A stretch of 64,000 bases of DNA from CALBTQ01 sp036725605 (lineage in GTDB: Bacteria; Lernaellota; Lernaellaia; Lernaellales; Lernaellaceae). A model generated the notes under the pieces. That model had not been told where the DNA came from and ran no database searches. It was given only the letters and a program-made list of their open reading frames with translations. Location of the stretch: the NCBI GenBank assembly GCA_036725605.1, contig DAIMDW010000006.1, positions 1 through 64,000 on the forward strand, read 5' to 3'. This document shows, one piece after another, positions 45,739-54,625 of the stretch; the stretch's first letter is position 1, and every line of letters begins with the position of its first letter. Both the position numbers and the translations under genes were made by a program.

Positions 45739-47817
45739 CTAAAAAACGAACTGCAACTGGCCTTTGAAGTTGCGGCCCGGCTCCAGCGGCCCGGAGCCGT
45801 GGTACTTGTACGGCTCGTCGGTCAGGTTTTCCGCCGCCATGTTGATGATGAAATGCTCGCCCGCGGTGAAGCCGGCGCGCACGTGCAGCAGGCCGAAACG
45901 GTCGGTGCCGTCCGGGCCGATGCGGCTGTCGGACTTATCGCCCTCGGACAGACGATCCTGCGTCGCGGCCATGTCGGTGGCCGCTTCGAGCCAGGCGTGC
46001 TGTTCGGGAATGAGCAAGCGCAAATAGGCCGACGCCATCGCGGGAGGAATGCGGCGCATCGGTTCGTCGTCGGTTTCGTTCTGCCCGAGGGTGTACGAGC
46101 CCAGCAGGCCGCCGGCCAGGCGCCGGGGCAGAATCACGCCGTTGAGGATCGCCTCGCCGCCGTAGATGAATGATTCGCCGACGTTCTCGTTGTGGTTGAC
46201 GACGTCCTCGCCGACGTGCGATTGCCCTTGGTAGGTGGTCGGCTTGCGCATGATCAGATCGTCGATCTGCGTGTAGAAACCGAACAGGCTGCCGGAAACG
46301 CGCGGGTGGGTCAGGCGGTATCCGGCTTCGTACTGTGTGGCCGTTTCCGCGCCGAGGTCGGGATTGGGCACGTCGTAGCGGCCGTCTTCGCTGCCCAGTT
46401 TGGTCAGGTCGTCGATCGACGGCACGCGGAAACCGCGTGACATGCCCAGCACGATGCCGTGATGTTCATGCGGGCGAAACAGCATGTGATACGACCAGGT
46501 GAAATCGTCGATGGAGTCGTCGATGGTCACCTCGCCCAACTCCGGATCGTCCAGTTCGGCGTTCGGCGCGAAGTAGCTGTAGCGCACGCCGGGCACCATT
46601 TTCATCCAGGACGTCGGCGTGATCCGCGCTTCGAGGTATCCGGCCGCGGCCAGGAAGGTCGTGTCGTCGGGGAACTGCGACGAGTCGCCGGCCGTTTTCG
46701 CGCCGGTCAGCACGTTGTGGACGTCGCGCTCGGACGAAATCGAATCGTGGTAGACCTCGCCGCCGTAGACGAAGCGCACCCATTCGCCGATCGGCGTTTC
46801 CAACTGCAGGCCGCCGCCGAGCGTGCCGACGACATCCAGGTCGCGCGTTTCGGTGTTCGGATCGTCCGCCTTGATCTTCTGCCGGCCTTCCATCTGGCGA
46901 TGGTAGGAGGCGAAGAGCGTGATGCGGTCGAGGTAGGTCGAGAGGTCCTCGGCCAGCAGGCGCGTGTAATACAGGTTACGGCGTTGCGGCTCGAAGACGT
47001 TCTTCGGATTGTCCGGATCGTAGTTGGGCACGTTGTCGAGGTTCACGTGCTGCGCGCTGAGCTGCCAGATCCAGTGGCCGCCGAAATGAAAATCGATGTT
47101 CCCGGCCAGATCCTGTTCCTCGTAGCCGTAGGGCGTTTCCATCGGTTGGCTGCCGCCCGGATCGATGTCGCCGAACTGGCGCAGGCTGCCGGAGACGGTC
47201 ATGCCCACGGTCCGCCCGACGTTGCCTTCGAGGCCGACGTGTTCGGTGACTTCGCGTTCGGCGGTGGAGAAGCGGTTCATCAGGCGGCCGTTGACGCCGT
47301 ACGATTCGGCAAAGTCGGAGCGCCGATGAGTGATGATGTTGATCGTGCCGCCCAGGGCGTCGCTGCCGTAGAGCACCGAGCCGGGGCCGCGCACGACTTC
47401 GATCCGGTCGATGAAGAACGGGTCGATGGTGTTCAGGTACTGATTCGGTCCGCCACGGAACGTCGAGTTGTTCATGCGGATGCCGTCGATGAGGATCAGC
47501 ACCTGGTTGCCGACGAGCCCGCGAATGAACGGGGCGCCGCCGCCGAGGTTGGTGCGCTGGACGAGAATGCCCGCGGTCGCGCGCAGCGATTCGGGGACGG
47601 TGCGCGCGATTCGTTCGTCGATCTGCCGCGCGGTGACGATCGAGACCGAGCGCGCCGCGTCGGCCATGTCGATCGGCGAGCGCTCGGCGGTAACCACCAC
47701 CTCGGGCAGTTCGGTTGCGTCGTCTTCGGAATCCTCCGCCAGCAACGGTGTCAGGGGAAGCTGCCACGTGATGAGCAGGAACAGGCATAGGATCGCGTAA
47801 CGGCTGAACAGTCGCAT
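45739..47817 (-). CDS. TonB-dependent outer-membrane receptor
   Basis: 692 residues. Signal peptide (about 1-27, 'PLLA|ED'), TonB-box-like 'LPEVVVTAERSP', plug domain ('RATAGILVQRTNLGGGAPFIRGL', 'DGIRMNNS', 'IEVVRGPGSVLYGSDALGGTINIIT') and a 22-strand-type barrel ending in 'GRNFKGQLQFVF'. Takes up a scarce ligand using TonB energy. The plug is closest in feel to haem, siderophore or cobalamin receptors (CirA/HmuR type), but the substrate cannot be assigned. No TonB, ExbBD or ABC importer gene is adjacent. Upstream sequence is AT-rich and contains two near-identical 14-mers (47855-47868 and 47953-47966) that might be regulatory. Confidence 0.92.
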   Translation of the reverse strand: MRLFSRYAILCLFLLITWQLPLTPLLAEDSEDDATELPEVVVTAERSPIDMADAARSVSIVTARQIDERIARTVPESLRATAGILVQRTNLGGGAPFIRGLVGNQVLILIDGIRMNNSTFRGGPNQYLNTIDPFFIDRIEVVRGPGSVLYGSDALGGTINIITHRRSDFAESYGVNGRLMNRFSTAEREVTEHVGLEGNVGRTVGMTVSGSLRQFGDIDPGGSQPMETPYGYEEQDLAGNIDFHFGGHWIWQLSAQHVNLDNVPNYDPDNPKNVFEPQRRNLYYTRLLAEDLSTYLDRITLFASYHRQMEGRQKIKADDPNTETRDLDVVGTLGGGLQLETPIGEWVRFVYGGEVYHDSISSERDVHNVLTGAKTAGDSSQFPDDTTFLAAAGYLEARITPTSWMKMVPGVRYSYFAPNAELDDPELGEVTIDDSIDDFTWSYHMLFRPHEHHGIVLGMSRGFRVPSIDDLTKLGSEDGRYDVPNPDLGAETATQYEAGYRLTHPRVSGSLFGFYTQIDDLIMRKPTTYQGQSHVGEDVVNHNENVGESFIYGGEAILNGVILPRRLAGGLLGSYTLGQNETDDEPMRRIPPAMASAYLRLLIPEQHAWLEAATDMAATQDRLSEGDKSDSRIGPDGTDRFGLLHVRAGFTAGEHFIINMAAENLTDEPYKYHGSGPLEPGRNFKGQLQFVF

Positions 47818-48040
47818 AAGGCATCCTTTCCGTTGTGGTGGCGGGAAAATGAATTTGAATTAAATGGTAAAAATGAAAATATTGTCAAGAGGGAGATAAT
47901 ACTTTTTTTGCAATGGTAATACTTGGATTATGTCGATCAAATTAGGGGGATTTTGAATTTAATGGTCGAAAATATTGGGGGATCGCGCATAAAAAAAGCG
48001 GCCCGCGCGGGACCGCCTTTCGGTGTGCATGTTTTGGGGA
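47818..48040. other. AT-rich intergenic region upstream of the TonB receptor
   Basis: Holds the presumed promoter of the receptor gene, two copies of TTGAATTWAATGGT (13 of 14 identical) about 98 bases apart, and the terminator of the next minus-strand gene (47991-48018). No clear 19-bp Fur palindrome was found. Confidence 0.45.
47991..48018 (-). terminator. Intrinsic terminator of the small membrane-anchored protein gene
   Basis: On the minus strand, a GC-rich hairpin (stem GCGGTCCCG-type, 48018-47998) is followed immediately by seven Us (47997-47991). Confidence 0.8.
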
Positions 48041-48586
48041 TTACATGATCTCTTCCATGCCGCCGTCCTGCTCGTATTGTTCCGGCGGCACTTCGCCTTC
48101 GTCGAGCGGCATTTCGTCTTCGGGCGGCAGATCTTCCAGGCCTTCCATCTCGCCCGCTTCCTGTCCCATCGCCCCGGAGGCGGTGTTCATCGGCGCCGCA
48201 CGTCGTTTCATGCTCTGCGGGCGAACCACCGGGCGACGCGGGCGCGGCGTGCCGGCTTCCTCGCCAGTGCCGGAACCGGAAGCGGTTTCGTTGCTTTTGT
48301 TCAGACGATCCAGGCGCGTGCGCGCTTTGTTGGCGCGGCGATCGCGGATCGACTTGCGTTTGGCCGGCGAGGTCGCGCGCGCCGGTTTGCGTACGTTGCT
48401 TTGGCCGGGACGCACCGCGGCCGGACGGGCGCCGGGCGCGGCGGCTTCATCGCCGGAAGAGAGCGTCAATTGCGGCCGTTCCAGTCCGGCGATCTTCGGG
48501 TTGGGCATGTCCAGATAAAACCAGGCGCCCACGAGGACCAACAGGCCGCCGAGGATGGTGGTCAGTTTTTTGAATCCAGGACTCAC
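48041..48586 (-). CDS. Single-TM protein with basic middle and acidic C-terminus
   Basis: 181 residues from GTG 48586, chosen because AAGGAGG lies 5 bases upstream. One N-terminal TM (about 8-25, 'TILGGLLVLVGAWFYLDM'), then a low-complexity region rich in Arg, Lys, Ala and Ser (about 60-130, 'KRKSIRDRRANKARTRLDRL') and a Glu/Pro/Gly/Met-rich acidic tail. Architecture recalls TonB/GspC/PilP-like bridging proteins, but no domain was recognised. Monocistronic, with its own terminator. Confidence 0.65.
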   Translation of the reverse strand: MSPGFKKLTTILGGLLVLVGAWFYLDMPNPKIAGLERPQLTLSSGDEAAAPGARPAAVRPGQSNVRKPARATSPAKRKSIRDRRANKARTRLDRLNKSNETASGSGTGEEAGTPRPRRPVVRPQSMKRRAAPMNTASGAMGQEAGEMEGLEDLPPEDEMPLDEGEVPPEQYEQDGGMEEIM

Positions 48587-48665
48587 GCTGGCCTCCTTGC
48601 ATTTTCCGGAGCGATGGTATTTCGCCCCCCTCTGCAAGTCAAGACACCGCAGCGGGCGGATTTGT

Positions 48666-50402
48666 TCAATGCCGAATCAATTGTCCGTAGCACTTGTCGC
48701 CGTGGTACGCGTCGCCCTCGACGGCGATCCGCCCGTTGACGATCACCAGGTCGATGCCCGACGGGAAAACGTCCGGCTGTTCGGTGGTCGAGTTGGTGCT
48801 GATTTTACTCGGGTCGAACAGCACCAGGTCGGCGGCGTAACCGCGTTTGAGGTAACCGCGCTTGGGCAGGCCCATGCTGTCGGCCGGCAAACCGGTGCAT
48901 TTGCGCACGCCGGCTTCCAGGCTGATCATCCCCAGTTCGCGCACGTACTTCTGGAAGAACTTGGGATAGCAGTCGTAAAACAGATGGCTCGGGCGGCCGA
49001 AGCCCATCATGATCGCGTCGGTGACGATCGAAACGTTCGGGTCGGCCATCGAGGCGAACAGGCTGCGCTCGACGAAATCGTCACCCGGGTGGGTCAGCGT
49101 TTCGAACACGAGCACCTTGCCGTTTTCCTGCAGGAGCAGCTCGCAGGCGGCGTCGAAGGGATGCATCTTCCACATGCGGCCGATTTCGACCATGTTGCGC
49201 CCTTCGAGGTGCTTGTTTTTCGCACTGGTTACGCTCATGACCGACACCGATCCCCAGCCCATGATTTTGAAGAAGTTCATCGACCAGGTGTCGTTTTTGT
49301 CGTGCGGCCAGGCCTTGGTGTCGCCCTTTTCGATGTCGCGGCGGATCCGCTTGCGGATTTTCGGATCGCGCAGCTTGTCGAGAATTTCGCCCATGCTCTT
49401 GCCCTTGATGACCCAGGGCGGGAAGAAGGCGATCAGGTGCGTGAAGCCGGCGCTGGTGGGCATGGCGTCCACGCCGATGCGCAGGCCGTCGCGGCGCATG
49501 TCGTCGATGCCGGCGAGGAGTTGTGCCGCGGCGGTATCCAACGGGACGGGGATTTTCACGTGTTCGTAAATTTTACTGCCGATCTGCGCGGCGTAGTTGG
49601 TCAGCTTGTTGACCACCGGATTGACGTCGGGAATCCAGAACAGGTGGCTGATCTGCACCGGGACGTCGGCCTCGCGCCCGACGGTGGCGACCTCGTTGAT
49701 CGCCTGGGGCAACGTGGCCGAGTACGAGCGCAGGTGGCTGGTGAACACGCCGCGCTTGCGGGCGACGACGCGCGCCAGGTCGATCAGCTCGGAGGTTTCC
49801 GATTGCGAACCGGGGAAATACTGCAACCCGGTGGACAGGCCGATCGCGCCATCGTCGAGCGCTTCTTCGAGCCAGCGGGCCATCAGGCCGACTTCCGTGG
49901 GCGTCGCGTGGCGCGTTTCCGGCCCGACCGCGCCGATGCGCAAAATGCCGTGCGGGGCCAGCAGCGCGGTGTTCATCGCCACGCCCTGCGTTTCCAGGTA
50001 CTCCATGAATTCGCCCATGGAGGCCCACTTGATTTCCGGGCGCAGATCGCGCGCGGTGAAGCCCTCGTAATAGGCGTAGTTGAAATCGCGGTTTTGTTCG
50101 GGCAGCGGCGCCATGCCCATGCCGCAGTTGCCGCCGACGAAAGTGGTGATGCCCTGACGCAACAGCGGCTCGACCATCTTCTCGTGATCGTCGCGGTAGA
50201 TCACCATGTCGGTGTGGCAGTGCAGGTCGATGAAGCCGGGGCACAGCACATTTTTTTTGGCTTTGACGGTGCGGGCGGCCTGAACGCCCGCGAGGCGGCC
50301 GATGGCGGCGATTTTCCCGTCTTTGACGGCGAGATCGGCGACGTAACGGCTTTCGCCCGAGCCGTCGACGATGGTGGCGTCCAGGATCAGCAGGTCGAAC
50401 AT
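48666..50402 (-). CDS. N-acyl-D-amino-acid deacylase family amidohydrolase
   Basis: 578 residues from ATG 50402 (AAAGGA upstream). Metal-dependent amidohydrolase: 'DLLILDATIVDGSGESRYVADLAVKDGKI' opening, metal-binding 'DLHCHTDM' (His61, His63), 'GGNCGMG', 'GLSTGLQYFPGS', 'VFTSHLRSY' and the closing 'RGYAADLVLFDPSKI'. Family enzymes cleave N-acyl-D-amino acids to D-amino acid and fatty or acetic acid. It lies 23 nt downstream of a MarR regulator on the same strand, which probably controls it, and near an M19 dipeptidase, suggesting turnover of D-amino-acid peptides. Exact substrate unknown. Confidence 0.87.
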   Translation of the reverse strand: MFDLLILDATIVDGSGESRYVADLAVKDGKIAAIGRLAGVQAARTVKAKKNVLCPGFIDLHCHTDMVIYRDDHEKMVEPLLRQGITTFVGGNCGMGMAPLPEQNRDFNYAYYEGFTARDLRPEIKWASMGEFMEYLETQGVAMNTALLAPHGILRIGAVGPETRHATPTEVGLMARWLEEALDDGAIGLSTGLQYFPGSQSETSELIDLARVVARKRGVFTSHLRSYSATLPQAINEVATVGREADVPVQISHLFWIPDVNPVVNKLTNYAAQIGSKIYEHVKIPVPLDTAAAQLLAGIDDMRRDGLRIGVDAMPTSAGFTHLIAFFPPWVIKGKSMGEILDKLRDPKIRKRIRRDIEKGDTKAWPHDKNDTWSMNFFKIMGWGSVSVMSVTSAKNKHLEGRNMVEIGRMWKMHPFDAACELLLQENGKVLVFETLTHPGDDFVERSLFASMADPNVSIVTDAIMMGFGRPSHLFYDCYPKFFQKYVRELGMISLEAGVRKCTGLPADSMGLPKRGYLKRGYAADLVLFDPSKISTNSTTEQPDVFPSGIDLVIVNGRIAVEGDAYHGDKCYGQLIRH

Positions 50403-50425
50403 CGGCGTTTCCTTTCCCACGGGAG

Positions 50426-50845
50426 TTAGAACACGTTGAGCAACTTGAGCATCGCACGCCGCAGCAATTCGGTTTCGGCTTCGTCGATCGCGCTCACCGC
50501 CGTCTGGGCGATGAGATCGAAAATGGCGTTGTGTTTGGCCAGCACCTTGCGGCCGTTGCGGGTGAGGGTCAGCAGAATCACCCGGCGGTCGTGCGGATCG
50601 TTTTTGCGCGAGAGGATCTTGCGCGTGACCAGCCGGTCGGCGGTCCAACTGACCGTGGACAGCGGCAGGCGCACCTTGTCGGCCAGATCCTTGACGCGCG
50701 TGGGGCCGTTCTCATCGAGCACCAGCAGCAGCGCGAGTTCCTTGGGCGTGATTTCCGCGGCTAAATCGTGCAGCAGATCGAGCTTGCGGTAGATCGTGCG
50801 TAGCGCATCGGCGATTTCCATTGCGGTTGTTTTCGTCGTCGTCAA
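50426..50845 (-). CDS. MarR-family transcriptional regulator
   Basis: 139 residues from TTG 50845, which has AAAGGA seven bases upstream; ATG 50821 is an alternative. Winged helix with 'ITPKELALLLVLDENGPTRVKDLADKVRLPLSTVSWTADRLVTRK' region and the wing 'DPHDRRVILLTLTRNG', typical of MarR. These act as dimers binding palindromes and are released by small aromatic or acyl ligands. By position it controls the downstream deacylase and itself. An operator palindrome was not recognised. Confidence 0.87.
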   Translation of the reverse strand: MTTTKTTAMEIADALRTIYRKLDLLHDLAAEITPKELALLLVLDENGPTRVKDLADKVRLPLSTVSWTADRLVTRKILSRKNDPHDRRVILLTLTRNGRKVLAKHNAIFDLIAQTAVSAIDEAETELLRRAMLKLLNVF

Positions 50846-50880
50846 ATTCGTAATCCTTTCCGCGTCGGCATCGTGTCTTT

Positions 50881-52143
50881 TTATCCGGCGGAACGCAATG
50901 AAACGGGCGTTTCGGACCGCCGGCTCCCCCAACCGTTCTCCATCGCCCGCCAGGAGTTGCCGTATAGAATGGCGTCGATCTCCTCGGGCGAGAAGTGCGC
51001 CTTCATCGCGTCGATGATGCGGTGAAGCTGCCCTGGGTGATAGCAGTCTTTGAACGGATGGGTCAAGCCGTCAAAGTCGGTGCCGATGCCGATGGCCGAA
51101 ACGTCGCCGGTCAACTGGCGGATGTACTTCATGTTTTCGATCAGGTCGGGGATGCCGATGCCGTCGTCGCCGTAGCGGTCGATCGGATCGACCAACAGGC
51201 GCTTGGAGAGGATCAGGCCGATCACGCCGCCCAGGGCGTGGATGCGTTTGATCTCCTCGTCCGACAGGTTGTACTCGTGATCGTAAAAATGCTTCAAGCC
51301 GACGTGCGAGATGATCACCGGCCGTCCGACTTCCTGCGCGATGTCGTAGATGGCCTCGCGCGCATGCACCTGCACGTGCGACAGGTCGGCCAGAATGCCG
51401 CGCCGGAAAAGTTCGCGCACCAGTTCCTCGCCGAGCCGGCCACGGTCGCCCCACCGCCAGTTGGCGCGTTTCATGTAAACCAGCAGATCGTCGCGGCCCG
51501 CGACCACCTGGTTGTCTTTGACCTTGGGAATCAACTCGGTGCCGTCGGTCTGCGGTACGAACAGGTTGTCCCAGAAGTGCGCCAGGGTGAGCATCGCGAC
51601 GCCGCGCTTTTCCAGATAATCCAACCGGCGCAGGGTGCGCTGCCAGTAATCGTCGAGGGTCTGTCCTTTTTCCAATTCGTAGCCGAACACGTGCGGGCCT
51701 TCGATCGCGTGCACGACGGCGATTTCGTTGTCGGCCAGCCCATTGATGTCGGCCAGGCTCTTGGCCATGACCAGCCGCGGATTCTTGCCGAAGACCCAGC
51801 GGTTGGTGTTGCGCACGGCGGCCTCGCAGGTTTCCATCAGCTTGAGCAGCGATTCCCACGGTTTGGCGAAACGGATGCGCGCGTAATAGTAGGGCGCGGT
51901 CGACCACAGCAGCGCGCGCGAATGCGGCTTGACGCCCTTGGCGACGAAGTCGCGCTCGATCACGTAGTGCGTGCAGAACAGCACTTTGACCGGGCTGCGT
52001 TTCAGATTGCCGTATTGGTAGCGGAACGATAGGGGGTTCCAAATCGGTCCGGAATACATTTTCGCGTGGAAGGTGCTGCGCAAATAAGGCAGATAGTGCA
52101 TTTTCAAACTGGGATGAGCGTGCAAGTCGATCATGCGATCCAT
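50881..52143 (-). CDS. Membrane-dipeptidase-like peptidase (M19 family)
   Basis: 420 residues from ATG 52143 with AAGGA nine bases upstream. No signal peptide, so cytoplasmic. TIM-barrel metallopeptidase motifs: 'DLHAHPS' near the start, 'AIEGPHVFG', 'DLSHVQVHA', 'VIISHVGLKHF', 'IGIGTDFDG'. M19 enzymes hydrolyse dipeptides, often with a D- or dehydro-amino acid at the C-terminal position. The N-terminal motif is HxH rather than the usual HxD. It is the gene upstream of marR on the same strand, 35 nt apart, so it may be in the same transcript as the D-aminoacylase. Confidence 0.86.
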   Translation of the reverse strand: MDRMIDLHAHPSLKMHYLPYLRSTFHAKMYSGPIWNPLSFRYQYGNLKRSPVKVLFCTHYVIERDFVAKGVKPHSRALLWSTAPYYYARIRFAKPWESLLKLMETCEAAVRNTNRWVFGKNPRLVMAKSLADINGLADNEIAVVHAIEGPHVFGYELEKGQTLDDYWQRTLRRLDYLEKRGVAMLTLAHFWDNLFVPQTDGTELIPKVKDNQVVAGRDDLLVYMKRANWRWGDRGRLGEELVRELFRRGILADLSHVQVHAREAIYDIAQEVGRPVIISHVGLKHFYDHEYNLSDEEIKRIHALGGVIGLILSKRLLVDPIDRYGDDGIGIPDLIENMKYIRQLTGDVSAIGIGTDFDGLTHPFKDCYHPGQLHRIIDAMKAHFSPEEIDAILYGNSWRAMENGWGSRRSETPVSLRSAG

Positions 52144-52377
52144 GTTGTCGGTTCCTTCTGTGGATGACGGAGCGTTGATTGAAAAGAACGAGCACGGTGC
52201 GTCACCGAGGATCATTCAACGATTAGACATTTCAAAAGTTAGAGCAAGTCGGCGAAAAAAGCAACGGGTGGAGACGAAAAAGTCGCGCCGGTCGCGTGGC
52301 TCGCCCGGATGGCGTTTTTATGCGGTTTCCCTTATAAAGAGAGCGGGTCGGCTGAAACGAAAGCAAAGGAGATCCCG

Positions 52378-54465
52378 ATGCGCTCCACTCGTTTGTTATT
52401 CATTTTGATTCTTATCGCATTGGTGGCGGTTCCGGTCGCGGCGTCGGCGGGGCTCACCGTGCGTGAAGCGAATCGTCTGGTGATCGATCTGACGATCCCG
52501 GAACTTCGCCTGGCGACGGTCGAGGCCGACGGTCTGACCTGGGACGTGGCGGACCTGACCGGCTACGGCGAAACGACCGTCGTGGGCGCGCCGCGCGTGC
52601 CGGTCTGGACGCGGTTGATCGAAGTCGGCGCGGCCGAGGGCGTGCGCGTAGAGGTGCGCGTGCTCGAGGCGGAAACGCTCACCGGCGTCAACCTGCTGCC
52701 CGCGCAGCCGCCGATGTACCGCAACGACGTCGCGCCGCCCGCGTTCACCATCGACGATCTGACCTATGCGACCGACGCGTTTTATCCGGCGACGGCGAGT
52801 GCGACGAGCGAACCGGTGATCATCCACGGCCGGCGTTACGTGCCGGTGCACGTCTACCCGGTGCGCTACAATCCGGCGACGATGGAGCTGGAAATCGCCG
52901 CGCGTCTGGAAATCGAAATTCACGGCGGCCTGAGCGACGAGCGCAACGTGCTCACCCGCGCGCTGCCGGTTTCGCCGGCGTTCGCGCCGATCGGTCGCGC
53001 GTTCAGCTACCGCTTCGCCCGGCGCGACGCGAACGATAATTGGATTCCGCAGGACGGCGCGCTGCTGATCATCGTGGCCGACCAGTTCGCCGCGGGGATT
53101 CAGCCGTACATCGATTGGAAGGTGCGCAAGGGCCTGACGGTCGAAACCGTGCTGACCAGCGCGCTGACCGGCGGCGGGCAGGACGCGACGGCGATCAAGC
53201 AGTTTCTCTTCGACCGCTACAACGACATCACGGCGCCGCCGCTGGATTACGTGCTGCTGGTCGGCGATTTCGACCACATCACGACGCTGTTCGGCATCGG
53301 CCACTGTTCGTCGGATTCGCGCTACGTGACGCTGGACGGCAACGATTACTTCCCCGATACGATCATCGCGCGCTTCTCGATTCAGAACGACGCCGAGCTG
53401 GCCAACGTGGTCAATAAATCGGTGAACTACGAAGCCGCGCCCTTCATGACCGACACCGAGTGGTTCCACAAGGGCATCACCGTTTCGAGTTCGGAACAGG
53501 TCGACGACCAGAACGCCTCGTTCTGCGGCGAGATTCTCGAAGCGAACGGCTACACGTACGTCGACTACTTCTTTCAGTCCAACCGGACCAACACGACCGC
53601 GAACGTGACCAACGCGCTCAACGAGGGCCGCGGCTGGTTCACCTATTTCGGGCACGGTTCGTACAGTTCCTGGGCGAGCATCAATCCGGGCTTCACCAAC
53701 CAGAACGTGATGAACCTGACCAACGAGGGCAAGCTGCCGGTGATCACCGACATCGCCTGCGACAACGGCCATTTCGACGGCTCGCTGGGCGACTGCTTCG
53801 CCGAGGTGTGGATGAAGCACAGCGAAACGACCGGCGCGGCGAACATCTTCGCGGCCAGCCGCAACACGCCCTTCGGCTACACCGATCAACTCGGGCGCGG
53901 CGTGGCGGTCGGTCACTTCAATTGGGACATGCCGACCTTCGGCGCGGCCTCGTACTTCGGCAAGATGTACATGTACAACTTCTATCCGGAACCGGCCGGC
54001 CGGACCTGCGAGGAAGTGTTCCAGCACTACCTGATTTTCGGCGACCCCGAGCAGAACATCTGGTCGGACACCCCGCGCGAGATGGAGGTGACCGGCGCCA
54101 AGACGATCGATGCCGGCGCGACCTCGCTGGCGTTGGACGTCGAAGTGCTCGGCGCGCCGCTGGCCAACGCCCTGGTGCACATCTGGCGCGACGGCGCGTT
54201 CGACCAGGCCGCGCGCACCGATGATAGCGGCACGGTCAACTTCGCCTTCGGCACGCCGCTGACGGCGGGCACGATCGAATTGTTCGTCACCGGCCGCAAC
54301 GCGCTGCCCTACGAGGGCACGCTCACCGTGGTCGAGCCCGGCGACGACGATGACGACGACACCGGCGGCGACGACGACGATGACGACACCGGCGACGACG
54401 ACGATGACGACAAAATCGGTGACGACGACGATGACGATGACGACGACGATGGTTGCGGCAAATAG
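52378..54465 (+). CDS. Secreted C25 (gingipain-like) cysteine peptidase with Asp-rich C-terminal tail
   Basis: 695 residues from ATG 52378 (AAAGGAG upstream). Signal peptide (1-24), a C25 propeptide-like beta domain (about 25-215), then the caspase-like peptidase domain with catalytic His426 ('YFGHGSYSSW') and Cys461 ('DIACDNGHFDG') and the Asp-rich 'DYVLLVGDFDHI'. An Ig-like domain (about 570-650) follows. The last about 40 residues are Asp runs with Thr-Gly breaks ending in Gly-Cys-Gly-Lys. No type IX sorting domain is seen. The acidic tail mirrors the stalks of the lipoproteins in this window but at the opposite end of the chain. Confidence 0.88.
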   Translation: MRSTRLLFILILIALVAVPVAASAGLTVREANRLVIDLTIPELRLATVEADGLTWDVADLTGYGETTVVGAPRVPVWTRLIEVGAAEGVRVEVRVLEAETLTGVNLLPAQPPMYRNDVAPPAFTIDDLTYATDAFYPATASATSEPVIIHGRRYVPVHVYPVRYNPATMELEIAARLEIEIHGGLSDERNVLTRALPVSPAFAPIGRAFSYRFARRDANDNWIPQDGALLIIVADQFAAGIQPYIDWKVRKGLTVETVLTSALTGGGQDATAIKQFLFDRYNDITAPPLDYVLLVGDFDHITTLFGIGHCSSDSRYVTLDGNDYFPDTIIARFSIQNDAELANVVNKSVNYEAAPFMTDTEWFHKGITVSSSEQVDDQNASFCGEILEANGYTYVDYFFQSNRTNTTANVTNALNEGRGWFTYFGHGSYSSWASINPGFTNQNVMNLTNEGKLPVITDIACDNGHFDGSLGDCFAEVWMKHSETTGAANIFAASRNTPFGYTDQLGRGVAVGHFNWDMPTFGAASYFGKMYMYNFYPEPAGRTCEEVFQHYLIFGDPEQNIWSDTPREMEVTGAKTIDAGATSLALDVEVLGAPLANALVHIWRDGAFDQAARTDDSGTVNFAFGTPLTAGTIELFVTGRNALPYEGTLTVVEPGDDDDDDTGGDDDDDDTGDDDDDDKIGDDDDDDDDDDGCGK
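54344..54457 (+). repeat. Asp codon tract in C25 peptidase tail
   Basis: GAC/GAT-rich repeats encoding Asp runs broken by Thr-Gly at three places, directly before the terminal Gly-Cys-Gly-Lys. Same codon style as the lipoprotein stalk tracts elsewhere in the window. Confidence 0.85.
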
Positions 54466-54482
54466 TTAAATCACCTACGATA

Positions 54483-54520
54483 AACGGCGTGCAACTCCCC
54501 TGGATTGCACGCCGTTTTTG
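54483..54520 (+). terminator. Intrinsic terminator after the C25 peptidase
   Basis: Perfect 12-bp stem (54483-54494 with 54505-54516), 10-nt loop, followed by Ts. Separates the peptidase gene from the membrane enzyme that starts at 54626. Confidence 0.85.
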
Positions 54521-54625
54521 TCGGCAGGTCTTTTCGGCGGCCGTGACGGCGCCGCCCCCACATACTCGTCGCAAGACGCAGGCAGCGGCCCCGTTTTCGG
54601 ATTTCGGGCGGTCAGGAAAAACCAG

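Noticed and set aside
47818..47997. Fur box upstream of the TonB receptor
   Set aside because: AT-rich sequence and repeated 14-mers are present, but no 19-bp palindrome close to the Fur consensus could be found.
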